64,000 nucleotides of DNA, from the NCBI RefSeq assembly GCF_003990335.1, contig NZ_CP034683.1:186001-250000 (forward strand), given 5' to 3'. Position numbers and translations under genes: made by a program. Each line of letters starts with the position of its first letter. The stretch's first letter is position 1. The DNA is from Rheinheimera mangrovi (GTDB lineage Bacteria > Pseudomonadota > Gammaproteobacteria > Enterobacterales > Alteromonadaceae). This document shows, one piece after another, positions 57,068 to 64,000 of this stretch. The notes beneath the pieces are model-generated. The model had not been told where the DNA came from, did not search any database, and was given only the letters and a program-made list of their open reading frames with translations.

Positions 57068-58662
57068 GAAATCTGATTGCCGATGGTGTGGCGGCTGGCT
57101 GGTCTTATCTGGATGCTTCCACTTTAACTGCTGACAAAGAGTTTGAAGCCGATGTGGTGATAGTGGGCTCTGGTGCTGGCGGTGCTATGGCGGCTGAACA
57201 ACTTAGCCTTGCAGGATTCAAAGTGATATTGCTCGAAATGGGGGCTTTGTATGAAGGCAAAAACTTTCAGCAGCAGGAGCGCTGGGCTTACCCTGCGTTG
57301 TATCAGGACGGCGCTGGCCGTAAGACATTGGATCAAAGCATAGGTATATTGCAGGGGCGTACCGTCGGGGGCTCTACTACTGTCAATTGGACGACTTCCA
57401 TTCGCACACCCGACAAAACACTGGATTACTGGCGCGCCGAATTTGGTAGCGATCTTACCGCAGATAACTTAGCGCCTTATTTTCAACAAGCCGAACAGCG
57501 GCTGAATATCCATCCCTGGCCTGTACCACCTAATGCCAATAACGATAAATTACGCCAAGGCTGTGACGCTTTAGGTTGGCAATACACTGTGATTAATCGT
57601 AATGTCAGCGGTTGCGCTAATCTGGGCTACTGCGGCATGGGTTGTCCTATTAACGCCAAGCAGTCGATGTTGGTGAGTAGCATTCCATCTGCGATGCAAG
57701 CCGGCGCTATGTTGATTAGCCGGGTATCGGCCCGTGAGCTGAAATGGCAAAATGGACAAGTCCGGTCTTTGCTTGCCGTGCCTGTGGACCCGTATTTCCA
57801 GCCTGATTTCAAAATAAAACTCAGTTTTAAAGCAAAGCACTACATAGTGGCTGCCGGCGCTATAGGATCACCAGCTTTGTTGTTGCGCTCCAAAGTACCT
57901 AATCCATCCAATCGTTTGGGTAAACATACCTACCTGCACCCCAGCGTAATTTCTGGCGCTTTGTTTGAGGACACTATAGCGGGACACAGCGGCGCGCCCC
58001 AGTCGATTTATTCTGATCAGTTTGTTTGGCCTTCCAATGGACAGCTAGGTTTTAAGCTGGAGGTACCACCACTGCATCCTGTGTTGATAGCGACTAAGTT
58101 AACAGGCCTGGCGCAATCCCATGCAGCCTTAATGCAGCAGTTTAATCAGTTGCAGGTCGTTATTGCATTATTGCGGGATGGCTTTCATCCGGACAGCCAG
58201 GGCGGCACCGTATTGTTGTCTGATCACGGCGAGCCAGTAGTGGATTACCCTATTTCTGAGTATCTGTGGCAAGGCGTACAAAAGGCTTATCTGGCAATGG
58301 CTGAATTGCAGTTTGCTGCTGGTGCTAAGTCGGTGCTTCCTATCCATCAGGATGCTCTGCTTTATTCCAGCTGGGGTCAGGCCCGTGAGGCGATAAAAGC
58401 TTTATCATTACAAAAATACCGCGCTACGCTGGCATCCGCTCATGTGATGGGAGGTTGTAATATGAGTGCAGATCCAGCCAAAGGAGTGGTGAACCTGCAA
58501 GGCCGCCATCATCAGCTGGACAACTTGTCTGTATTTGACGGCTCTATCTTACCCTCAAGCTTAGGCGCGAATCCGCAGCTAACGATTTACGGCTTAACCT
58601 TGCGGAATGCTGAAGCTTTAGTGCAGAGTTTAAATCAAAGGATTAAAACGCAGCCGGATTGA
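57064..58662 (+). CDS. GMC-family FAD-dependent dehydrogenase
   Basis: 532 aa from the ATG at 57064. FAD site VVIVGSGAGGAMAAEQL near residue 25, GRTVGGSTTVNW near 100 (GMC signature), and a C-terminal GMC domain with HVMGGCNMS and DGSILPSSLGANPQ. A Cys-rich loop (CANLGYCGMGCP) occurs near 190. Has no signal of its own and presumably is exported with the Tat-tagged small subunit. Probably oxidises an alcohol or sugar and passes electrons to the respiratory chain. Confidence 0.88.
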   Translation: MRNLIADGVAAGWSYLDASTLTADKEFEADVVIVGSGAGGAMAAEQLSLAGFKVILLEMGALYEGKNFQQQERWAYPALYQDGAGRKTLDQSIGILQGRTVGGSTTVNWTTSIRTPDKTLDYWRAEFGSDLTADNLAPYFQQAEQRLNIHPWPVPPNANNDKLRQGCDALGWQYTVINRNVSGCANLGYCGMGCPINAKQSMLVSSIPSAMQAGAMLISRVSARELKWQNGQVRSLLAVPVDPYFQPDFKIKLSFKAKHYIVAAGAIGSPALLLRSKVPNPSNRLGKHTYLHPSVISGALFEDTIAGHSGAPQSIYSDQFVWPSNGQLGFKLEVPPLHPVLIATKLTGLAQSHAALMQQFNQLQVVIALLRDGFHPDSQGGTVLLSDHGEPVVDYPISEYLWQGVQKAYLAMAELQFAAGAKSVLPIHQDALLYSSWGQAREAIKALSLQKYRATLASAHVMGGCNMSADPAKGVVNLQGRHHQLDNLSVFDGSILPSSLGANPQLTIYGLTLRNAEALVQSLNQRIKTQPD

Positions 58663-58674
58663 CTGCGCTTTTTT
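58649..58674 (+). terminator. Probable terminator overlapping the end of the GMC gene
   Basis: CGCAG, a 9-nt loop spanning the stop codon, CTGCG, then CTTTTTT. The stem is short but the T-run is clear. Confidence 0.5.
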
Positions 58675-58684
58675 ACTTAAAACT

Positions 58685-58813
58685 TTATTCGGCATGTGAT
58701 GTTTTATATAAGAAGTAGCCAGCGTAAAACAGGCATAAGCCAATCACCAGAGCCAGGCCGGTAAAAGAGAAAAAGATCACCGGATCTTTAAGAAACTCTT
58801 GCCATATATTCAT
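58685..58813 (-). CDS. Small DUF3149-type membrane peptide
   Basis: 42 aa read directly from the DNA. It starts MNIWQEFLKDPVIFFS, then one hydrophobic helix (FTGLALVIGLCLFYAGYFLY) and a short tail. GAGGA lies about 7 nt before the ATG. The N-terminal W-x-x-F-x-x-D-P pattern is that of DUF3149 peptides, which often lie alone in gammaproteobacterial genomes. Function unknown. Confidence 0.7.
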   Translation of the reverse strand: MNIWQEFLKDPVIFFSFTGLALVIGLCLFYAGYFLYKTSHAE

Positions 58814-58895
58814 GATCATATCCTCGCTATTTACTGATGCTTTTAGTTTAGAAGCATCAGTGGAAGCAAAGCCTGATGTAGATCAAAGTTGGATT

Positions 58896-59405
58896 TTAGA
58901 AGTGTTCCAACTGCTGGCTTTGTTGATACAGATCAAGAATTTCAGCATCCAGCTGTTCAACTGGCGCGTTAATCAGTAATAAATAATGGTCAAGCAACTG
59001 GCTGTGGGGCAAGATATCGTCACTCACAGCCAACTGGTTAAATTGCTGCACCAGCAATTGCTGCTCCAGTTTTTCTGCTGCCAGCTCAGTGCTCAGTAAT
59101 TGCTGACGTAAAGGCTGTTGCATATCCGACTGCAGCCATGGAGAGGGCAAGGTGCGGCGCAAAGCACGAATAGACTGAGTGACCTCAGTGCTGAAATGCT
59201 TGAGCAAGTCTTCCAGTTGCTGCAGCTGGGCTTCACTTAAACTTTGCTGCTGTTTGTCCAGATACAGTAAAAACAACAACAGGTTAATGTTCACGCCAAA
59301 GTTGTCCTGCCATTGCAGACATAAGTCTTTAACGGCCGGATACAAGCTCAGGCTGTACTGCCAAAACTGCTCAGAATTAAGAGTTTTTTTGCCAGAATTC
59401 CGCAC
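58896..59405 (-). CDS. TIGR02444-family protein
   Basis: 169 aa from a GTG start (GGGAG upstream) that lies inside the end of yheS, overlapping by 29 bp. QFWQYSLSLYPAVKDLCLQWQDNFGVNINLLLF is characteristic of TIGR02444. Helical, soluble, function unknown; it commonly follows yheS, as here. Confidence 0.88.
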   Translation of the reverse strand: MRNSGKKTLNSEQFWQYSLSLYPAVKDLCLQWQDNFGVNINLLLFLLYLDKQQQSLSEAQLQQLEDLLKHFSTEVTQSIRALRRTLPSPWLQSDMQQPLRQQLLSTELAAEKLEQQLLVQQFNQLAVSDDILPHSQLLDHYLLLINAPVEQLDAEILDLYQQSQQLEHF

Positions 59406-61290
59406 TTTGTTGCTCCCATGCTTCCTGAGCTTCGAACCATTGTTCTTCCACTTCAGATAATTCCTTTTGGACTTTTTGTTGTTCAGCCAATGTCTTGGTC
59501 AGCTCTGCTTTACGAATAGCATCGTATATACCGGCATCAGCAAGGGCAGTTTCAATCTGCTGTTGTTGCTGGTGCAGTTTTTCTTGTAGCTGTTCCAGCT
59601 TTTCAATTTTTTGCTTTAACGGTCGTTGCAACGTACGCAGTTCCGCTTCAAGTCGTTTTTGGTCTTTACGATTTTGTGCACTGTTTGCAGTGACTGTTTC
59701 TTCAGAAGTCGATGCGGCGTTGCTGGCACGCTGATCTTGCTGCAACCACTGATAATAATCGGATAAGTCGCCAGCAAAGGGCGCTACTTTGCCATGGGCC
59801 ACCAGATAAAACTCATCTGTGGTGCTGCTGAGTAAATGGCGGTCGTGCGACACCACCACTATAGCGCCTTCGAAGCTTTGTAAGGCCATCACTATGGCTT
59901 CACGCATGTCCAGATCTAAGTGGTTGGTTGGTTCATCCAATAACAGCAGGTTCGGGCGCTGATACACCAGTAAGGCCAATACCAGACGGGCTTTTTCACC
60001 GCCGGAAAAAGGCGCACAAGGCGACAGAGCTTTATCGCCGTGGAAGCCAAAGCCACCAATATAATCCCGCAATTGTTGTTCGGTCGCATCAGGGGCTAAA
60101 CGCACCAAATGTTGCAGTGGCGAATCCTGCGGCCTTAAGGTTTCTAACTGGTGCTGCGCAAAATAACCAATACTAACACCATTGGCATACCAAATTTCAC
60201 CGGCTTGGGGTGTTAAAGAACCAGATAACATTTTGATCAGTGTAGATTTACCAGCGCCATTACGGCCCAACAAACCTATACGACTGCCTGGCAGCAACTG
60301 AAAGTTAATCTGCTGCAAAATGGCAGTATCACCGTATCCTGCTTTGACATTTTCCATCTTCAGCAGTGGGTTAGGTAAAGACCTCGGGTCCAAAAACTCA
60401 AACTGAAAAGGTGAATCAGCATGAGCTGGCGCCAATAAAGTCATCCGCTCCAGCGCTTTGATCCGGCTTTGCGCTTGTTTAGCTTTAGTGGCCTGAGCGC
60501 GGAAACGGTCAATATACTTTTGCAGATGCGCCACCTGACGTTGTTGTTTTTCAAACATCGACTGGTGTTGTGACAAATGTTCAGCGCGTTGACGTTCAAA
60601 CTGGCTGTAGTTGCCTTTGTATAAAGTTAAGGTCTGATTGTCGATATGTACCGTATTATCAATCACAGCATCCAGAAAATCGCGGTCGTGGCTGATCAAT
60701 AATAAAGTGCCGGTAAAGGATGCCAGATATTTCTCCAGCCACAGCACAGCGTCTAAATCTAAGTGGTTAGTGGGTTCGTCCAATAACAACAATTCGGCTG
60801 GTTGCATTAAGGCTTTCGCCAGGTTTAAGCGCATGCGCCAGCCACCAGAAAACGATTTCACGCTATGTTGCTGCGCTGCACCACTAAAACCCAAACCATC
60901 TAGCAATACACCGGCTTTGGCTTCAGCTCTGTAGCCGTCTAAAGCATCAATCTGGTGATGCACTGCAGCTAAATCGACACTGCCGTCGGTAATTTTTAAT
61001 TGCTGTAATAATGGATAAAGTTTTTCGTCACCCTGCAGCACATAATCCATGGCGGACATATCCAGCGCCGGAGTTTCCTGCGCCACAGTGGAGATAGTCC
61101 AACTGGAGGGAATAGCAACAGAACCTGCGTCAGGTTGCAGCTTTTGTTGCAGCAAAGCAAAAAGACTGGATTTGCCGCAGCCGTTGGCGCCAATTATTCC
61201 GACCTTTTGCCCCGGAAATACGGTAAGATCGGCCTGTTGCAGTAAGCAATTAATACCGCGTCGTAGTTCGACGTTTTGCAGTTGGATCAT
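59377..61290 (-). CDS. yheS: ABC-F family ATPase YheS
   Basis: 637 aa, same length as E. coli YheS. Two ATPase domains: GANGCGKSS, LSFSGGW-type signature SFSGGWRMRL and LLLDEPTNHLD in the first; GRNGAGKST, FSGGEKARL and LLLDEPTNHLD in the second, joined by a charged linker. A C-terminal coiled coil follows. ABC-F proteins act on the ribosome to relieve stalling on difficult nascent chains. Confidence 0.95.
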   Translation of the reverse strand: MIQLQNVELRRGINCLLQQADLTVFPGQKVGIIGANGCGKSSLFALLQQKLQPDAGSVAIPSSWTISTVAQETPALDMSAMDYVLQGDEKLYPLLQQLKITDGSVDLAAVHHQIDALDGYRAEAKAGVLLDGLGFSGAAQQHSVKSFSGGWRMRLNLAKALMQPAELLLLDEPTNHLDLDAVLWLEKYLASFTGTLLLISHDRDFLDAVIDNTVHIDNQTLTLYKGNYSQFERQRAEHLSQHQSMFEKQQRQVAHLQKYIDRFRAQATKAKQAQSRIKALERMTLLAPAHADSPFQFEFLDPRSLPNPLLKMENVKAGYGDTAILQQINFQLLPGSRIGLLGRNGAGKSTLIKMLSGSLTPQAGEIWYANGVSIGYFAQHQLETLRPQDSPLQHLVRLAPDATEQQLRDYIGGFGFHGDKALSPCAPFSGGEKARLVLALLVYQRPNLLLLDEPTNHLDLDMREAIVMALQSFEGAIVVVSHDRHLLSSTTDEFYLVAHGKVAPFAGDLSDYYQWLQQDQRASNAASTSEETVTANSAQNRKDQKRLEAELRTLQRPLKQKIEKLEQLQEKLHQQQQQIETALADAGIYDAIRKAELTKTLAEQQKVQKELSEVEEQWFEAQEAWEQQSAEFWQKNS

Positions 61291-61400
61291 GGTGTTTTAG
61301 CCTGGACGAAAATTGGTTGCTACTCTAATCGCAAAGTGGCGACAAACCAAGAGTGCAAGCGGTATTGATGCGATAAAAGCCCGGTTTGGAGAGTAAAAAT

Positions 61401-61607
61401 ATGACAGACAGAAAGAAAAAACGCTTTATTGCCGGTGCAACCTGCCCACAATGCAAAGCCATGGATACCTTGATGTTGTTTGTTGAGAACAATGTAGAAA
61501 AAGTTGAATGTGTAGAGTGTGGCCATCATATGGCACAACCTGAACAGCAGGTGGCAAAAGCTTCGCGTGCTGCTGAACAGGTGATAGGGGTGTTCAAACC
61601 TGAATAA
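61401..61607 (+). CDS. yheV: YheV-family zinc-ribbon protein
   Basis: 68 aa from the ATG at 61401 (GGAGAG upstream). Two Cys pairs, CPQC and CVEC, form a probable zinc ribbon; KKRFIAGATCPQC is the family hallmark. Function unknown. Divergent from yheS. Confidence 0.88.
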   Translation: MTDRKKKRFIAGATCPQCKAMDTLMLFVENNVEKVECVECGHHMAQPEQQVAKASRAAEQVIGVFKPE

Positions 61608-61616
61608 TCAGGGATA

Positions 61617-61841
61617 TTAATAATGCGGCGGTGGTGGCTCTTCATCTAAACGTAATATGCCACTGTCGTTGCCCTTGCTGATTTTCTCTGCCAGCAGCAT
61701 CACTTGCCGTTGCAGTTTTTCGATACTTTTCTGGTGTTCGTGCAACTCGTCATTCAGGGTTTGCACCACATCTTCCTGGAATGCAAGTTTGCTTTCCAGA
61801 TCAATAAGTTGTTGCTGTAGTTCTACTACTTGTTCTGTCAT
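61617..61841 (-). CDS. slyX: SlyX-family coiled-coil protein
   Basis: 74 aa from the ATG at 61841, whose ATGA overlaps the stop of the upstream gene. Almost all coiled coil (LIDLESKLAFQEDVVQTLN) with the conserved Pro-rich end PPPPHY. Function unknown; fkpA nearby is the usual neighbour. Confidence 0.92.
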   Translation of the reverse strand: MTEQVVELQQQLIDLESKLAFQEDVVQTLNDELHEHQKSIEKLQRQVMLLAEKISKGNDSGILRLDEEPPPPHY

Positions 61842-62821
61842 TGTTTGATCTCCCATACTTCGGCTACGCCACTGGAACTTTCACTGATAATCTGGCTGTC
61901 ATTCAAAAATGCCACTGCATGGATCACCGCACTGGCTGGCCTGCTATTAAGAATAGCTCTGACCTGCCATTGCTGTAATTTTTTCCCTGTCGCTACATCC
62001 CATAAAATTAATGCTCTGGACGGCGAACCTGTCACTAACCATTTGCCATTAGGGCTAAAGCGGGCGGCGGTAATAATTTGCGCTCTGGATAATTCCAGCT
62101 GGCTGATTTGTTTCCCTGTTTTTAGATCCCAGATAAAACCTTGCAGTTCACTACCCGCACTAAAGGCATAGCGGCCTTGTTGATCCAAGGTTACTTTAGT
62201 GACCCGGTTTGGATGTGGAAAACTATAAACAATCTGCGCCGTTTCTGTATCCCACAAATAGGCGTAATGATCATTGGAACCTGTTAAAGCAAAACGACCG
62301 TTGGCGGACATGTCGACTGAGTTGACGTTTTCAGTGTGACCTAAAAACTCAATACGGCGTCCTGAACTTAAGGTGATATGTTGCACTTTGCCGTCGCTTT
62401 GCCCTACCAACATATGGCGGCCATAATCAGACACAGCCAAGTCGCGAATGGTGGCATCTTTTACCGACCAAAAACCAATATTCCGGCCATCATTCATTTG
62501 CCACAAAGCAAAGTTTTTGCTGTCACCCGTTAATAAGTGACTGCCATCCGGGCTTAATGATAAGGATAAAATTTGATTATCGCTTTTTTCCTGATGACCC
62601 AGCGAATACATAGCAGTATCTTTTTGCAGGTCCCAAACGGTAACACCTTCGTCTAAAGCCGACACTGCGACTCGCGTTGATTTGTCATTAATCGCAGCGC
62701 CATAAGAGGGCGTTTCAGTGTGCTGTACCTGCCGCACAGATTTTGGTTGAACTTCTGAGCAGGCAAAGAGACAAAATGCCAGAAAAATCGTCAGATATTT
62801 ACCGCTATGGGTTAACGTCAT
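61838..62821 (-). CDS. WD40-repeat lipoprotein
   Basis: 327 aa from the ATG at 62821 (an in-frame GTG lies 6 bases earlier). Lipoprotein signal with lipobox LFAC near residue 21. About six WD40-type blades follow (SALDEGVTVWDL, GDSKNFALWQM, GSNDHYAYLWDT, FIWDLKTG, TGSPSRALILWDV, SGVAEVWEI), giving a beta-propeller in the periplasm. Binding partner unknown. Translationally coupled to slyX. Confidence 0.85.
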   Translation of the reverse strand: MTLTHSGKYLTIFLAFCLFACSEVQPKSVRQVQHTETPSYGAAINDKSTRVAVSALDEGVTVWDLQKDTAMYSLGHQEKSDNQILSLSLSPDGSHLLTGDSKNFALWQMNDGRNIGFWSVKDATIRDLAVSDYGRHMLVGQSDGKVQHITLSSGRRIEFLGHTENVNSVDMSANGRFALTGSNDHYAYLWDTETAQIVYSFPHPNRVTKVTLDQQGRYAFSAGSELQGFIWDLKTGKQISQLELSRAQIITAARFSPNGKWLVTGSPSRALILWDVATGKKLQQWQVRAILNSRPASAVIHAVAFLNDSQIISESSSGVAEVWEIKQ

Positions 62822-62917
62822 TAGCACAAACCGTTAGTATAGGGACGTTGCAGAAAACCTTTAAACTTATTAAAACACAATTTTGCAGCCAAACCTGCTT
62901 ATTTATTGGAGAAATAC

Positions 62918-63679
62918 ATGCGTTTATTAACTAAGGTGTCGCTGATTGCGGCTGCCATTTTAACTTTGTCTGCTTGTAACAAAGAAGCTGAGCAGCCAAA
63001 GCCTCTGGTTTTAGATACTGATGCTGCAAAACAGTCTTATAGCTTAGGTGTATCTGCTGGTCGTTTTATCGACACTACTATTAAAGAACATGAGAAGTTA
63101 GGTTTACCTTTAGCTTCAGAAACTATAGTTCGTGGTATTCAGGATCAGTTAGCTGGTAAATCTCAGTTGACTGAAGAAGAAGTTCAGAAAGTAATGATGG
63201 CGCTAGAACAAACAGCCCGTGAAAAACAAGTTGAAGTAGCAAAAGCTCAGGCAGAACAAAACGTTGCTGCTGGTAAAGCCTATTTAGAAACTAACGCGAA
63301 GAAAGAAGGCGTGAAAGTGACTGAATCAGGTTTACAGTATGAAGTAGTTCAAGCTGCTGACGGTCCAAAACCAGCTGCAACTGACGTAGTTCGTGTGCAC
63401 TACACTGGTACTCTGGTTGATGGTACTGAATTTGACAGCTCAAAAGAACGTGGTCCTGCTCAGTTCCCGTTAAACCAAGTAATCAAAGGCTGGACTGAAG
63501 GCGTTCAGTTGATGAGCGTTGGTTCTAAGTTCAAATTCACTATCCCTGCTGAATTAGCATATGGTGAGCGTGATATGGGTACTATCCCGGCGAATAGCGT
63601 TTTAGTATTTGACGTTGAACTGTTAGGTATTGGCGAAGAAGCCCCGGCTGCTGAAGAAGCGCCTGCTGAGAAAAAGTAA
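62918..63679 (+). CDS. fkpA: FKBP-type peptidyl-prolyl isomerase FkpA
   Basis: 253 aa from the ATG at 62918 (GGAG upstream). The signal ends in LSAC, so it may be lipid-anchored, unlike the soluble E. coli FkpA. N-terminal dimerisation helices (SYSLGVSAGRF, GIQDQLAGKSQLTEEEVQ), then the FKBP domain (VHYTGTLVDGTEFDSS, VIKGWTEGVQLM, IPAELAYGER, LVFDVELL). A periplasmic folding helper. Its terminator is interrupted by an IS. Confidence 0.94.
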   Translation: MRLLTKVSLIAAAILTLSACNKEAEQPKPLVLDTDAAKQSYSLGVSAGRFIDTTIKEHEKLGLPLASETIVRGIQDQLAGKSQLTEEEVQKVMMALEQTAREKQVEVAKAQAEQNVAAGKAYLETNAKKEGVKVTESGLQYEVVQAADGPKPAATDVVRVHYTGTLVDGTEFDSSKERGPAQFPLNQVIKGWTEGVQLMSVGSKFKFTIPAELAYGERDMGTIPANSVLVFDVELLGIGEEAPAAEEAPAEKK

Positions 63680-63692
63680 TTCTTAACCCAAT

Positions 63693-63712
63693 AAAAAAGC
63701 GACCATCAGGTC
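63693..63712 (+). terminator. fkpA terminator, cut by an IS
   Basis: AAAAAAGCGACC, loop ATCA, then GGTC, after which the IS4-type end starts. The expected GC and T-run of the 3' arm are missing here, so the terminator is broken on this side. Confidence 0.6.
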
Positions 63713-63770
63713 TAATGCCGATCAGTTAAGCAAATATCAGATCGGTTGACCGATCCAGTGGTTAATGTAT

Positions 63771-63804
63771 AAAGGCCTGCAACAGAGATGTTGCAGGCCT
63801 TTTT
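63771..63804 (+). terminator. Terminator inside the IS, before the transposase
   Basis: A perfect 13-bp stem (arms AAAGGCCTGCAAC and its complement, loop AGAGAT) followed by TTTTT, ending 3 nt before the transposase ATG. It would block outside transcripts from entering the transposase gene. Confidence 0.85.
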
Positions 63805-63806
63805 CT

Positions 63807-64000
63807 ATGCAATTAGTTACCGCTTTAACCCTTGCCAATCGCTATTTCCCAACGAACCTGAATACAGGTGCGTTACACCAGCTTTTACCCGAAGAATTTA
63901 TCAGCCAGTGCCTTGAAGAGGCTGGTGTCGCGACCGTGCGTCGTCGTCGATTGCCCTTAGAATCCTTGGTGTTGGTTGTACTTGGTATGGCGCTTTATCG
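63807..64000 (+). CDS. IS4-family transposase, N-terminal part
   Basis: 64 complete codons up to the window edge. The sequence (LLPEEFISQCLEEAG, then RRRRLPLESLVLVVLGMALYR) is the N-terminal domain of IS4-type transposases. The DDE domain lies outside the window. Confidence 0.9.
   Translation, partial: MQLVTALTLANRYFPTNLNTGALHQLLPEEFISQCLEEAGVATVRRRRLPLESLVLVVLGMALY

Larger units (their letters stand above)
63713..64000 (+). mobile_element. IS4-family insertion sequence, left part
   Basis: Begins with TAATGCCGATCAGTTAAG and soon GTTGACCGATCCAGTGG, which matches the known end sequence pattern of IS4. It contains an internal terminator and the 5' end of the transposase gene. It continues past the window, so the right end and target duplication cannot be checked. 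Confidence 0.85.

Overview
The window looks like a chromosome segment from a marine or freshwater gammaproteobacterium of the Rheinheimera/Alishewanella type. This is an inference from gene order and protein resemblance. The right half (about 35.9-63.7 kb) is a typical core block: ompR-envZ, pckA, hslO-hslR, a complete gspC-N type II secretion operon, yrfG, nudE, cysQ, yheU-yheT, yheS, yheV, slyX and fkpA. No rRNA, tRNA or CRISPR array was seen.

The left half is accessory or mixed. Positions 1-8.1 kb hold an iron-dependent alcohol dehydrogenase, two MFS exporters, and a DoxX/SDR/NAD(P)-binding/GNAT series transcribed away from an HxlR-type regulator. A truncated aldo/keto reductase (8.3-8.8 kb) abuts a short tyrosine recombinase and a coupled 170-aa partner.

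Positions 10.98-20.0 kb form an envelope-remodelling locus: an Omp85-like barrel, an EptA-type phosphoethanolamine transferase, a PAP2 phosphatase, an LTA-synthase-type sulfatase, diacylglycerol kinase, and a PmrA/PmrB-like two-component pair. Two perfect CTTAAG-N5-CTTAAG direct repeats (PmrA-box pattern) lie in the promoters. For each of the three leftward or rightward transcripts, a -10-like hexamer starts exactly 10 nt from the box. The locus looks like one self-regulated regulon in which DgkA recycles the diacylglycerol released by the two transferases.

Positions 20.2-22.6 kb hold an XRE repressor divergent from a winged-helix/coiled-coil protein and an SF2 helicase, with palindromic operators between them. 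Positions 23.3-35.9 kb are a defence island cut by two related IS3-family elements. It holds a 1275-aa nuclease-STAND NTPase (Avs-like), two membrane proteins of unknown role, an HNH-SAVED effector (Cap5-like) with an unusual N-terminal extension, the 3' end of an E1-JAB (Cap2/Cap3-type) gene, and a 3'-truncated TIGR04141-family gene. The CD-NTase and the E1 N-terminus of the CBASS operon are missing next to the second IS. The island ends inside greB, which is cut after 48 codons.

At the right edge an IS4-family element begins inside the fkpA terminator. Three short genes were read directly from the DNA: a 55-aa and a 34-aa ORF of unknown function, and a DUF3149-type membrane peptide.
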